Positions 29,040 to 41,748 are shown, counted from the stretch's first letter. The stretch is DNA of 64,000 bases from Pagrus major (GCF_040436345.1 NC_133220.1:2067056-2131055), one strand, 5' to 3'. The notes: generated by a model not told the origin, from the sequence alone. Made by a program: numbers and translations.

Positions 29040-29640
29040 GGGTTTGTTCTGGTGGTCATTGAGAAGTTTCCAGGGTCCTTGGAGCTGATTTTGTGAAGTC
29101 CTTGAAGGACATTTTAATGGTTATTGATGGAGTTTCAAGGAGATTTCTTTTAGAAGAGTTGGTGGTCATTGAAAGGGCTGAAGGAGTCCCTGAAGAGGCA
29201 GGTGTGGTCATTGAGGATATTCCAGGAGACCTTAGTTTTGGTCAGTGAACATGTTCCAGGAGTTTTTGAAGGGGTTTTGGTGGTCAGTGAGGATGTTTCA
29301 AGGCTTCTTGTAGAGGTTTTGGTGGTCATCAGATGTTTCCAGGAGATCTTATTAGAGTTTAGGTGATCATTAAGGATATTCCAGGAGTCCTTGAATGAGT
29401 TTTGGTCACTGTGGATATTTAGAAGGTTCTCGTAGGATATTTTGGTGGTCATCAGATGTTTCCAGGAGTTATTGCGAGAGTTTAGGTGGTCATTGAGGAT
29501 TTTCCAGGAGTCCTTGTATGGTTTTTGGACCGTGAGGAGGTTTCAGAGGATATTTGGTGGTAATTAATGGGGTTCCAGGACTTCTTGTAGGAGTTTTGGT
29601 GGTCATTGAAATGTTTCCAGGGCTGTTGGAGGTGATTCAG
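29040..29640. repeat. degenerate minisatellite, period about 42 bp
   Basis: Blocks of the type GGTGGTCATTGAGGAT plus TTCCAGGAGTCCTTG recur. The word GGTC or its variants falls at 29240, 29282, 29324, 29365, 29404, 29447 and 29488, a spacing of 39-43 bp. About 14 diverged units cover 600 bp. Long open frames on both strands here come from the period being a multiple of three. Confidence 0.85.
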
Positions 29641-29721
29641 TTTAATGAGGAACACATTTTTTAACCTCATCATCTTAAAAGGTTTTGAAACAGACCACTT
29701 TCCTGTGTTTTATCTCTGTAG

Positions 29722-29846
29722 GGACGCTCATGTGGAGCTGCTGGTTCAAAAGCCTTCATGTTTCTGTTCTGAGAGCTGATGTGATGAAGCTCCTCTCAGT
29801 GCTGACCGAGTTCATTTACAAGCTGCTTCACTCAGACTGTCCTCAG
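29722..29846 (+). other. possible small exon
   Basis: A pyrimidine-rich acceptor (TATCTCTGTAG) and a good donor (CTCAG/GTCAGTG) bound 125 bp with an open frame in between. No family is recognised. It could be a 5' UTR exon or a chance pair of splice-like sites. Confidence 0.18.
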
Positions 29847-30032
29847 GTCAGTGTGGAGGAGCTGTCACTCACTCAAACATGTCTCAGATACTTCAGCTGA
29901 GTCCGTCCGTCTGTCTCTGTCTGTCCATGAGTCCTCTGTGAGTAAACGTCCCCCAATTGTCCGCTGCCTTTCCTGTTATGAGTTCAACACCCCCTCTGCT
30001 GTACAATCTGTGAGGGGGATGGCTGTTTCCTG

Positions 30033-30033
<1 letters not shown>

Positions 30034-30090
<57 letters not shown>
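30034..30090. repeat. (GT)n microsatellite
   Basis: About 28 GT units. A second (GT)n tract of about 31 bp is at 30199-30229. Confidence 0.95.
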
Positions 30091-30094
<4 letters not shown>

Positions 30095-30196
30095 TGTTGT
30101 TTTCCTGCCTGTATTGTGTCATTGTGTCTCCTCTCAGACGGTAGTTCTGCTGTGGTGATGATAATGGAGTGACGCTGACACACACACACCTGTAGG

Positions 30197-30233
<37 letters not shown>

Positions 30234-30502
30234 TAAACGTGTACATTTACTCGATTACTTTACTTCAGAACAGGTTGTAGGTTCGTGTACTTTACTTTGG
30301 TGTTTACATCTCATGCTAGTTTTTACTTCTGCTCGACCAAAGAAAACAAAATATAAAATTTTCAACCTGTTTTTAATTTGAATTAAAATTTCGAGCTGCA
30401 GTTCATCATTATTTTCATTTTATCCAAAAGAGATTTAGTTTACTATCATAAAAGATGAAAACATTATGAAATGATTAATTTTTAAAGTAGTGGGTGAACA
30501 CA

Positions 30503-30790
30503 TTAAAGGTGCAGTGTGTAGGATTTAGGGTGATTTATTGTAATTTAATATTCATAACAATGTTTTCATTAGTGTGAAATCAGCTGACACTGAGAGTTGT
30601 TGTGTTTACGTCACCTCACGATGACGATACAGACGGAGCAGGTCCTCTTCCACAGAGTCCGCCATGTTTCTACAGTAGCCTTGAAAGGACAAACTGAACT
30701 CTACAGCCACCGTAGGGAAGTTTGAGACGAGGCGTGTCTGGTTTGGTGCAGCCTCGCCTCTAGATGTCACTGAATCCTGCTTCTTGGTTC
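30503..30790 (+). repeat. interspersed repeat family C, copy 3
   Basis: Begins TTAAAGGTGCAGTGTGTAGG and contains TTCATAACAATGTTTTCATT, GGTCCTCTTCCACAGAGTCC and GCCATGTTTCTACAGTAGCC. Confidence 0.75.
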
Positions 30791-33272
30791 ATTAATCGTT
30801 AAATCCCATTAAAATAAACGTTGTCATCGTGTCGGTGCAGCCGTCCATCTTCTTCTGTCTTGTGTTGAGGTAGAGACTCTTTTCCAGAACCTCTTCAAAC
30901 AAAATATGCTAAAATAAATCACACTGTGATGATTTTGACAGATATTACGACAGCGATGTGACTCATGATTAGTGAGAATGATCATTTTTGCAGCACAGTT
31001 TTTATTTTCATTGATAAAAACTATCTACCTGTTGCCAGAGGAGTGGGGGGGGGGGGGGCTCTGGGTGCAGGCAGCATGCAGAGACGTTCAGGTTTAACTC
31101 ACAGATCTGAAGACTCCCTGCACCTCCTGACTGCAGTATGGAGTCTGAATTTATCAGAAAAAACAGTGAAGCTGTTTTATTTTTCGTCTTTGTGAGAACG
31201 AGTGAAGAAATGAACGATGTATGAGATCATCGAAGCTGCTGCAGTGTGTCTGTGTACCTGCTGAGAGCTGAGTGGAGGCTGTTGAAGCCACTTGACTTCC
31301 TCTCAGTCGGAGTCGATCATCCAGCCGACTGCTGAGTGAAAACCAAACGTTAACGCGAGGTGAGGAGCTCAGTGGAAGTCGGCGCTTGACTTTAAAGAGA
31401 CGTGACGGAGAGGTTCTGGTCGGCAGCAGAGACGCAGATAGAGATCAGCAACACGCTGCAGACTTTCTGCTCATGTTTTTAAAAGCTGATTCTAGTCGAG
31501 CGTCACATCACGCCGACACTCAAATCAACAAAGCCTGCAGATTAAAAGTCTTATCTGATGGCTGCCGGCCAAACAGAAGTGAAGTTCAAAGCTGCAGCAC
31601 TTTTCTCCTCTGATTGGCTTTTTGTTTCAGTGAATTGAACTCTGCAGGAGGAATATTGACCTCAGAGTGTCGGGAAGTTCTTTAACAAGATGACAGTTTG
31701 TTATTTTATGTTGTTTCTGCATCTGTTTCCCACCTTTTCTTCTAAAACTGAGTATTTGTACACCGTGTACTGCTACTCTTACTTTCAGATCTGAGTACTT
31801 CTACCAGCACCGGGGGGAAGTTTTTATTTTGACCTGGTTTTGTCTCTTTTCTTCTTCTTCTTCTTCTCTGAACTCTATTGGAGGTTAATAACTGGTTGTG
31901 TTTGTGGTTCAGACCTCTCTGACTTCCCTCCTGCAGCTTTGTGTGACGTGCTCCACAGGTAGGTTGACACGTGGCTGGTGATTGATGTTGGCTGTTGCAG
32001 GATTGAACCTGAAACCTGTCGGTCACAGGCAGCATCTCTGACCTCTGTGTATGATGTCGTTCATGTTTCCTGCAGTCAGACCAGACTTTGTCTTCTCTGT
32101 TTGATCGTTGTACAACTTCCCACATGCGTCTCTGAAATGTGCTTCTCATTCTTCACGGGTATGAAGCGGATCTTTTCTGAGGACGCTGTGAACTCACACA
32201 GGTTGGACATCCGTTTGAGACGCAGGTCTGTTTCTCATTCTGTTCTTCCTTTGTGTGACTTCTCCATCTGCAGACGTGGGCTGGCAGCAGGACGCTGAGA
32301 GGCTGTTTCAGGCTCCCCGAGGCAGAAAGTGTTCAGATCAGGATTTACTCCACTGCTGAGCTGCAGAATTAAATGAAAGTCTCTGATAAAGTCTGTGATC
32401 GGCTGCAGCAGCCTGTTGGTGCCTGTGATAACACAACACAAATCTCTGTGAAGCTTTTATTTGACCTTTAACCTTCAATATTCATAAACATCTCATCACA
32501 GCTGTGTGTCCCCGCTGCCTGATAAAGTCTAACGTGGGCTGTTAGCCTGAGTTAAGACTCGACAGCTCTCTGAGGCCGACGTGGGGCGAAGGCAGGAGGA
32601 GACTTTACATCACTTTTAATGGAGGAGCTGACAGAGTGCGTCCCGTCAGTAACGAGGACGTCCACCGTCTCACAAAGTCACTTGTAAAACTTTTTATATC
32701 CTCAGTGGGCGAGTTCACGTTAGTGAGGGGAAACCAGGCGAGAGACATCGAGGAGCGGTGATAAACGTCAGAGCGAGTTCCCTCTCAGGGTTTATTTATT
32801 TCACTTAAAGATTCAATGAACGAGGTTTTTATTATCACGTAGAATAAATCATCTGCAGAGTTTCACTGAGTTGCAAACTGTTCCTGAATCAGTGAGATTA
32901 AAATACTACAACGAAAAGCGTCCAGATAAATATCATCACTAATGGAAGATAAGATTCAGGAAAGTCTAAAGCCAGAAACTATGATATAATGTATAATAAT
33001 AGATTATAATGGAAAAATATCAGTGGGTGTGACCATTAAAAAACATGAGAGGAATGACATTATCCTCTCACATGGTTAATTCTTCATAATTCATCCATCT
33101 AATTAATTTCCCAATCGATGTCGAAGCTGCCGTCAATGAAAGTTGGCACTTGCTGGTGATTTTTCACAATAAAAGCCCACCGAAAACAGGACAGAATAGA
33201 ATACTTTTAATGTGAAAAGTCTGAAAACAACGTCTCTGTTAGAGAAGAGAAACAGAGCAGCGGACTGATGAG

Positions 33273-33615
33273 CAGTGATGGAATGTAACTAAGTACATTT
33301 ACTCAAGTACTGCACCAACTTTACTTGAGTGTATTTCCATTTTCTGCTCCTTTATACCTCCTCTCTGCTACATCTGAGCCAAACACTGTACTTTTTACTC
33401 CACTACATTTATTTGATAACTTTAGTTACTAGTTACTTTGCAGATTACATGTTGCATCAGAGTGAAAGTAGAACATTTTTAAATTAATCAGCTTTTTATA
33501 CAGTATATAAATACATGTAAATATAAGTATTATTTACTTTAACTTGTACTTTTGTTACTAAGTGATTTATTTTAGTAATATTTAAACACAGTATCTTTAC
33601 TTTTACTCGAGTTTG
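33273..33615 (+). repeat. interspersed repeat family A, copy 3 (most complete)
   Basis: Begins CAGTGATGGAATGTAACTAA and passes through CTCCACTACATTTATTTGAT and TTACTAGTTACTTTGCAGAT. It ends with TTACTTTTACTCGAGT. It is parallel to 7815-8090 and inverted relative to 68-471. Confidence 0.75.
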
Positions 33616-34620
33616 ACTTCTGGCTACTTGATACGACACTGATATTGAGTATGATGACTGTTGTACTGATGTCGGGGCTGTTGGTGAGCGTCTGTGGTGA
33701 CAGTTTTTGTGGTGTGTCGCGTACTGTCGGCCCATCAGCTCAGTGAATCAGTGCTAGAAACATGAAGCCTCTTGAGTCTGTCGCTGTGGTGTCTGTGATT
33801 TCACCCGTCTGGTGCAGTTTCTCCTTATTTTTCTTGTTCTCCGTTAGCTGTGGTTATATTAGTGAGCGTGGTGTCAAAAAACGCTGCTTTATCATAATGA
33901 TAGTTTGTTTATCTGCAGTCTTCTGGTTTCCCTTTTTGAATGATGGATCAAACTACCGCCACCTGGTGGTGCAGAGAGTCATTTCCTCTCACTCTGATGT
34001 CTTTGTGGTGCTTCAAGGTGACATGAGATGATGCAACGATCAGCCTTCGACGCTGTTTGATGCGTCGGGCCCTAAAACATCTGGATACCCAGTGAACTCG
34101 TTGTTGTTACTCCCGTACATACGTACGTACGTGTTGTGTGTCGTCTATGTAATGTATATCTCGTTTGGGAACGTCACTTATGAACAAGATTGATGATAAA
34201 ACAACATGAAGTCCTGCGTTACACCCTGATCCAGCTGCACACACACACCAACACACACCAGCCTAATGTCACCGTGTCACTGTTAATGAATGAAATCAGG
34301 ATTTCTCTTTTCTTTTAAAGAAACTCAAACTTCCCACGATGCACTGCTCCACGCCCACGTCTTCTTCTGTCGGGACAGTTTTTACATTGTACGTCTCTGA
34401 TGCCGTTCAGGACTTTCTGCTGTGATTATTCCCAAAGTATCACAGTTATTATTTGTATTTGTTGGCTTGAATCCTGGACGGCTCGTGTGACTTCTTCTCT
34501 GTGGTGTAAAGTCGTGTTTGTCTCGATATGATAAAGCTGAATATTATGGACCAGTTTGTGTCTCATGTCTCATCCAAACACAAAGAAACTCAATAAAGAA
34601 GAAACACATGTACGTCCTGG

Positions 34621-34850
34621 TCCATCCATCCATTTCCCTCCACTTAGTGGGTTTGTGTTGGTGATGATGGCAGGCCGAGCTGCCTCCCTCCTGCAGGATC
34701 TCGGGACATTCCCAGCCCAGATGGGATAATGAATCTCTCCAGCATGTAATGGGTCTGCCCTGGGGTCTCCTTCCAGTCGGATCAGCCCGAAATACCTTCC
34801 CCTGAGGCCAGGAGGCATCCCGATCACATGCCTGCGGCCACATGTCTGCA
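34621..34850 (-). mobile_element. LINE 3'-end fragment
   Basis: On the minus strand the fragment encodes PTGRRPQGRPITCWRDSLSH, like the tail of fish non-LTR retrotransposon reverse transcriptases. It ends in a short (ATGG)n run (TCCATCCATCCA on the plus strand at 34621). The frame is interrupted and only the last 230 bp survive. The clade was not assigned. Confidence 0.65.
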
Positions 34851-34950
34851 CAATGTCCCTCCTCTGGTCGTTACTCTGAGCTCATGACCACAGCTGACTG
34901 TTCAGGGCTTCACCATCAGGCTCAGCTGCTGCAACAGGCTCAGCTCCATC

Positions 34951-35760
34951 GTGCCCTCACTGAGAAGAAAAACCCAGAGAAGGTTAACTGGGGTAGCAAC
35001 TCATTCTGAACCTGAAGAGGCAAATCCAGGTGTGCAGCCTCATTACAGCTACTTCACATTTGGCTACAAACCAAACTGCATCTTCGACCGCACCTTCATG
35101 TTTTTGTGTCCAGAAATCATGATGAACGTACCTCAACCAGGAGCAGCTCATCAGGTCGATCAAATCCAGAAACAGATCATTTTTTATTCTGAGTTGTTTG
35201 ACTTTTACCTGAAACAACCGTTTGACAGCAGCTCACAGCTCAAGCAGCTAAAACATGAAGCCAACAACTGAAGTTCCTCAAGTGCCCAGTTTTACAGCTG
35301 AGAGTGGACATTTCCTGAGTGTTTCCAGAGCTGTGTGGTACCAGATCACTGGACCACACCCTCCAGTCTCCTGGGAAGCACCACAACACCTGCAGGTCCA
35401 CAGACACGACCCCGGGCAAAGACGACGGTGTAATGATCCGTTGTGATTGGTCCTACCTGCCCTCTCACAAGTGGTGCAGGACGTTGTGTCTCTTCCCACC
35501 ACCTTCTCATGGCCTGATGGTGTCCACGGTGCACCAGAGGAGCGGCGCTGCGTTTGCCAGTCGCTTGGACCAAGTGTGACATTGAGTTGGACTTCACGAG
35601 GCATGTCCGCTTCCACTTCGACGTGTTGGATTCATGTTAATTGCTGTCAAGCCAAAAGCGCAGCGCTGTTGCTGGAGGATGCAGCTTTTTTCCAGCAGAA
35701 ACTGCCTGTTGGAAAGTGCTGGAGTGAAGCACTTTGTGCAATGAGAGAAAAATAACGCTG
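34951..35760. other. unassigned region with mid-length open frames
   Basis: A plus-strand frame of 106 codons starts at 34951, and overlapping frames of about 80-110 codons occur on both strands from 35278 to 35755. None resembles a family I know, no convincing splice sites flank them, and they sit next to the LINE fragment. A decayed transposon or a non-coding transcript is possible. Confidence 0.25.
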
Positions 35761-36089
35761 CAAAGTCTCAGTGAATCTCTCAACAGCAGAGGCAAAACCA
35801 AAGTTTTAGAGATTTAGACCTCTGTACTTTACTTTTACGTGATTTGGTCACACAGTCGTTGCTCATTCCTCTTTTGTGGAGCAGAGATAATGAACACACC
35901 TTTAACACGGAGGTTTTCACCAGCCTTTTATTTTAACACTGCATTCTTTACAGCTTTAACTTACAGTGTATTTAAGCAGAAGATTTATGTGCACAGTTTT
36001 TTTTTCCAACAACCCTCTGCTTGACTTTCACTCTCCTGCAGCAGTTATTCGTGCCCTGTATCACTCCAGACTTTTGTCGCTCCACGGGG

Positions 36090-36225
36090 GAAATTTGAGG
36101 TTAAGTGCCTTGCTCAGTAGCTGATGAGGGAGGGGTAGCAGCTCCTCTGTTGCCCACTCCCAGATTTTTACCGGCTCAGAGTCAAACTGTACAAATGAAT
36201 CCCCTCAACCACCCGGTAGTCGTCT
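36090..36225. repeat. possible interspersed repeat
   Basis: GAGGTTAAGTGCCTTGCTCA followed by TCAGAGTCAAACTG resembles a short repeat common in fish genomes. Only one copy is in the window. Confidence 0.35.
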
Positions 36226-36538
36226 GACTCGTCAGAGACGTCCCCACCCTTCCCCCCCGAGGTTGTTGAATGACTGATCGCAGGTTTCTTCCAGTTTCAT
36301 CATCCCGTTGCTGCTGATCCCCGGGTTAACATCACAAAATAAAACATCCAGAGCCATGATTAAAACGTCGTTTTGCCCTGAAACCGCAGCTAAACACACA
36401 CACAAAATATGCAGACACGCCACACTGATGAAGAGCCCAGAATAACATCCTCTTCATCCTCCGTATCATTAAATAAATCCTTCTTCTTCTTCTCAACCCA
36501 CAGCTATCCGGCTCTGGGACCCTCTTGTGTTTAGAGAG

Positions 36539-36541
<3 letters not shown>

Positions 36542-36630
<89 letters not shown>
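36542..36630. repeat. (CA)n microsatellite, about 44 units
   Basis: The longest uninterrupted dinucleotide run in the window. Confidence 0.97.
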
Positions 36631-36632
<2 letters not shown>

Positions 36633-36722
36633 TTGTGAGACTGAGAAATTCCCCGCCTTTCACTGCACCACTGCTTTTACCACAGAGGACACAGAAAACA
36701 CAACACACACCCCGAAGAATGA

Positions 36723-36723
<1 letters not shown>

Positions 36724-36798
<75 letters not shown>
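36724..36798. repeat. (CA)n microsatellite
   Basis: About 37 units, 93 bp after the previous tract and in the same orientation. Confidence 0.97.
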
Positions 36799-36801
<3 letters not shown>

Positions 36802-36857
36802 GCAGAGTGAGAACATAAAACATAATGTTAACAACACTTACTGTCTGTACATTCCCA

Positions 36858-36860
<3 letters not shown>

Positions 36861-36911
<51 letters not shown>
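36861..36911. repeat. (GT)n microsatellite
   Basis: About 25 units, complementary in orientation to the two (CA)n tracts just upstream. A further short GT run is at 37019-37040. Confidence 0.97.
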
Positions 36912-36913
<2 letters not shown>

Positions 36914-38471
36914 CCTCGAGGCGATTCACAGACATAGAATGACCCTATTGTGGTTGACGGTCGTTAGGATGCTCGGTGTGTGTTTTGTTGTTTTTCCTTC
37001 CTCCTCTGCTGTTTCCTGCGTGTGTGTGTGTGTGTGTGTGCATGTGCGTGTGACATTTCTATCTAATGTGTAACAGGTTTTCTGTGTTGTGTATTTTTGT
37101 ATTTAACTCACATTCACGTCTTGCTCCGTCCTGTATAATCTCCTCTATGATACATCAGTGTCAGACATGCAAAGAGAGAGAGGACGACAGAAACAGCTGC
37201 GTTATGTTTAGTGTAAATGTCATTTAAGCTCATTTTTACAGTAAACGGAAGAGAAATATACGCTTTCTGGTATATTTTTACTTTCTTTGCTTTCGGGCAA
37301 AGTTACATCACGCCCTGACAGCGAGCGAGCGTTCAACTATCTGACGCTCTGTTCATGTTCAATCTGATGTCGTTGAAACTCGGCAATCACGTTTTTGTAA
37401 TGTCATCGGGACAAAGACGGGAAAAATACACACACATTCACACATTTATGCTGTGAAATGGTGAATTTTAAGTTTTTCCTAAACCTGACCAAGTCTTTTA
37501 GTTCCTTAAACTCAACCGAACAGTGACAGGGTTAAAAACAAGCACAGGACTTTCACCAAACAGCGACTGTGACGATGAAGGTCTGGTCTTGTTTTGGGAG
37601 ATGCTGACAATCCACCGGATCAGTTGTTGAGGTACGAGGTTGTGTTGACGAAGGGATGAAACTAAAGTCTGCATTTCCTCAGCATCAAATCCCACGAGAA
37701 GACCAAAACTAAATCTTCTTTAAACATTTTGTAGGATCTGTTTCGTCACAAGGAACCAAATTAATGGTCTTCTACCTTTCTCACGTCTGATCCTTTCATG
37801 GGATCAACACCAACTTTATCCTTTAACTCCTGCAAAAACAGTTTTCAGTGACAAAGAGTTGTGTTAACGTTTCATGAAATCTGGGTGTACAGAATTGATT
37901 TATGGTTTTCTTCTGTCTACACTGTGACCTGCAGAGTTTAAAAACATTTGAATTAATCTTTGAGAATTAAGTCTCTGATTTCATGACTGACTCCCACAAC
38001 AACACGTCCCTTTGACGAAACTGCAGTTTGTTTTTATATCAATAAAACTTTATTTTAACTTTGATCTTTTACAAAATTAGTATACATCAAATGTCAAAAT
38101 GTTGCTGCCAGGAGCAGAAAGCAAAGAGACAAACAAGTTAATCTGTATTTACTCAGTTAATCTAATTCCCATATAAACGCAGTGTGTTGATCAGAGAATA
38201 TTTAAAGTATTTAACTGGCTGACGGAGATCAGACCACCCAGTGAGGCTGACATCAGTGTCTCCGTCCCAGAGGACGTGACAGCTGAGCAGCTCGGGGTTG
38301 ATGTATCAGCTGCCTGACGAGGAGCTGAGACAGCCGAGTCGCTGCAGAGGATGCACGGCCTTAAAAAGCGAAGGTCAGGACCCAGTGTGGGTCACTGGCC
38401 TGGTTCTGCTGGGGCCCCTGCATGACAACAATGGAGGAGATTAGCTCTGAAACGTCGTGTTCATGAGAAGG

Positions 38472-38474
38472 AGA

Positions 38475-38510
<36 letters not shown>
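38472..38510. repeat. (CTG)n trinucleotide repeat
   Basis: About 12-13 perfect CTG units in non-coding sequence. Confidence 0.95.
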
Positions 38511-38511
<1 letters not shown>

Positions 38512-39846
38512 GGTCCTACCAGATGATGGACAGAGAAAATAAAACAAGCTGTGGCTCCACGCTGAAAGGTCTCAGTTTGATAGGTTGACATGAAACTTTG
38601 GACGGACGTTCAAGGACGAATCTCTGATGACCTGTGACCCTCTGAATTTTCCTCTGGCGCCAAGATGAGTCTGACAAATGTGGTGTTTGAGTCGTCACAA
38701 CAACAATCAGATGAATAATATATAATACGCACGTTCACGTCTCCCTCACAATTAATTGTACATTTTATTGTAAACTGAGAAAGCAAACATCATAATCGTT
38801 ACACCTGCTTGACATCAACATGTCACAGGGACAGACAGATTATCAGGGCAGATATTCAGCATTATTGATAGTAAAGCAAAGAGACAATAATCAAACTAAT
38901 ATCTGCTTCAGTTTGTCAGAAATCAACCACCTGTGTCTCATAAACCTGAAACTCTGATATCAACACGTTCTCGTCCAGACGTGACTTCAACATCACGAAT
39001 AATCTCTGACATTTTATTGGACGTTCACACTGAATCGCAGCCAGACCCGATGCGTTCACTAATATTAATCAGCGTGTTTGTTTTAAATCTTCAGCCGGCC
39101 ACAGACGGAGGATGTAACAGTTTCCTTCCTTCTGCTGACAGAAATCTCTAAATGAGGCGACTCAACAGCCGTCGAGCTGAGAAATATGACCACAGAGCGA
39201 GAAGGCGCTCGTGTTGTGAGCGTGATAACAGTTGAAGATGAATGTTTCTGAAGCTGTTGTGATTTTTAATGAGGCTCATTTCTTATGCAACTTATCAGTG
39301 TTTAGAAAAGAGGCTCGGTGCTGCCAGATAAAACAGAGCGATAAGCAGCAGGTGCTGTTAATCATTCCCTCAGACATTAATCCACTTTGTGTCTGTTATC
39401 TGGTGTGTGTGGCTTCATCAGTCTCTGGGTGACTAATCGAGTCAGTCTCAGCTTCTTTTCTTCTTTCCTTTCTTTATTACGTCTCAAGAACACCAGAGTG
39501 GAGTTGTTTTTTTATAATCTGAAAATGAAAAGTCATCAAGTTCAAAATCATGGCGAGGCTGAAACACGGTACCGATTATATATCGATCAGGAAGACGGTC
39601 TCTCCTGGAAGACTTTCAGAGAAGCTGGAGGTCGGATGATAATCACTCTTACGTCTTCATTCAAGATTCAAATCTTTATTGTCAGTGTGCAAAACAACAA
39701 ACCAGCAGAGCATCTCTCTGAGGTGTGCAGTGCAGAATATACACTGTCAGCAAAGAAGGTTTATATTTGTACCTTTACACCGGCTTGTCACCGCGGCAGT
39801 ACCCTCTCACCTTTGTGCCTCCAAGAGCCCAGTCTTAGACCTTAAT

Positions 39847-40184
39847 TTAAAGGAGCAGTCTGTAGTTTGGGAGAAAGATCCTCATTGGCTGATTTTTTTC
39901 TGCCTAAACAAATTAAATAATCAAACTCTCTTTGTCTTCATGACTAAATAAACTGAATAAACAAACTGACCTTAAAGGACAACACACTTTATACTGTTTT
40001 ACTTTGTATATATGTGGTGGACCCTGCCACCTTTCTAGCTTCAAACAGTGTTCTGGGACCTTATTTTCCTCTGAGAACAGCTTGTTGATTCACTGATGGA
40101 GAAAGTTTGTATTATGACCTCATTAATATTGTAAATATTAAAGAAAGAGTTTGAATTTCTTCTCCGAAACTGCACAGTGCTCCT
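39847..40184 (+). repeat. family B element with terminal inverted repeats (MITE), copy 2
   Basis: The left end AGGAGCAGTCTGTAGTTTGG and the inverted right end AGGAGCACTGTGCAGTTTCG belong to 25-bp termini that agree at 21 positions. TTAA is kept on the left only. The body is collinear with 17221-17558. The flanks (39755-39846 and 40190-40330) hold words such as GTACCTTTTACTG and ATATATGTACC, which look like another repeat that this copy may have entered. Confidence 0.85.
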
Positions 40185-40554
40185 GTGAGGGGACAGAAAT
40201 CGACCTATTGAAAGGCGTACGTTTGAGGAAACTTGTACGTATAAGTACCTTTTACTGCTTGAGAACATATATGTACCTTTTTGGCCCCCAAAAGATCCAA
40301 ATAGTCACCTTGAGGTTGAATATTTAGCCGGAGGGGGAACACATACAGTCGTTTCTGACAGTGAAGACAAACTAAAAACCGTGACTGAAGAAGAAACCAA
40401 AGAAAAAAATCATACTGAGAATAAAACACACAAATATTTTCACAATAAAGAATAAAAAACTAAATAAATATCTATAAAAATAGTCAGCAGTCATTCTTCC
40501 TGCATAACTGAAATAGAACAAAGGGCACATTTACACACACGCCTCCACAGAGCA

Positions 40555-40590
<36 letters not shown>

Positions 40591-41205
40591 CTGGCACACA
40601 AACAGCAGCTATCAGACTCTATTGTATCATTGTGTTTGTCCGGCCTCCTAATTAATAACCTCTTATCAGGCAACCGAGGCAACAATAAAGTTTCTCTGCC
40701 AAGCCGAAACGCTTCCTTCCCCTCCGAGCCCATCTGAACAAACCTGAGGGCCGGCGCCAAGTGACCTCAATACACACACACACACACACACACGTGAAAA
40801 CACACACACATGCTGTGAAGAGCGGACACAAACAGAGGGATATTACAGTATTCAGACATTTGTGTTGTTTGATTTATTTTCCCGATTTTCTCTCTAAAAA
40901 CTCAGATCTGTGTCGTGATATTCATTTCCTGCGTTTTCCCTCCAACACACGACACAAACAGAAGACAGGAGCTCAGGTATTTGCTGGCGCACACTCTCAC
41001 AAAGCAACAGTACCATGTACAGTACCCGCACAGAACCACGTCCATATTCTGACTCACACATTCATCTGCACAGCTTCTGCTTACTTTACGGCTTCCCGGC
41101 GCTGCTAGATATTTCCCTGGTGTCCCTGATTCTGCTGCACACGTTTTATATCACCGTCTGCTCCCTGCTGGGCTCTGTTTGGTCTACGCACAAATCACAG
41201 GTTGG

Positions 41206-41207
<2 letters not shown>

Positions 41208-41268
<61 letters not shown>
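41208..41268. repeat. (CA)n microsatellite
   Basis: About 30 units. A complementary (GT)n tract lies at 41397-41452. Shorter tracts are at 40558-40587 (GT) and 40771-40793 (CA). Confidence 0.97.
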
Positions 41269-41272
<4 letters not shown>

Positions 41273-41392
41273 ATGAAAAGCTTTGTTTTTTTTTTCGTCC
41301 TCAGAGGAAAAGTTTATTTGACTTGCTGCAGGACAATCTAGTTGACATAAAGGACTTTATTTTAGAGGCCATTGTTTCCTCTGCTCAGGCTG

Positions 41393-41396
<4 letters not shown>

Positions 41397-41452
<56 letters not shown>
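41397..41452. repeat. (GT)n microsatellite
   Basis: About 28 perfect units, complementary in orientation to the (CA)n tract about 130 bp upstream. Confidence 0.97.
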
Positions 41453-41454
<2 letters not shown>

Positions 41455-41748
41455 ATCCCTCTCAGGCGTTCTCTCAGTAGATCCACATTTACAGTGTATT
41501 AAACTCACAGTTTCAGCAGCAGCTGCTCGTGTAGTGAAACTGTTCACGTCACCGTTTGAGTCGCAGCAGAATTCGTCTACGTTACTTTAATATCTCAGTT
41601 TTCAGGACATTTTTCACATCATAAACGAAATGAAATGAAACTGAAATGAATCATGACCGGCCGAGTCGAGTTAGTTTTGACCAAGTGTGACATGTGTAGC
41701 AAACCTCTCCGTCATATCCGTTACACATCATGGGTTTATTAGCTGACT

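Noticed and set aside
29150-29452. 100-codon minus-strand frame with repeated sequence
   Set aside because: It is explained by the 42-bp minisatellite, whose period is a multiple of three.
31742-32149. 135-codon minus-strand frame
   Set aside because: It is low-complexity (Arg/Lys/Gln-rich) with no recognised domain and competing frames on the plus strand.
36493-37073. Open frames of up to 136 codons rich in Cys-Val or Thr-His
   Set aside because: They are translations of (CA)n/(GT)n microsatellites. The same applies to frames near 4621, 29893, 41015, 41372, 46618, 49939 and 57726.
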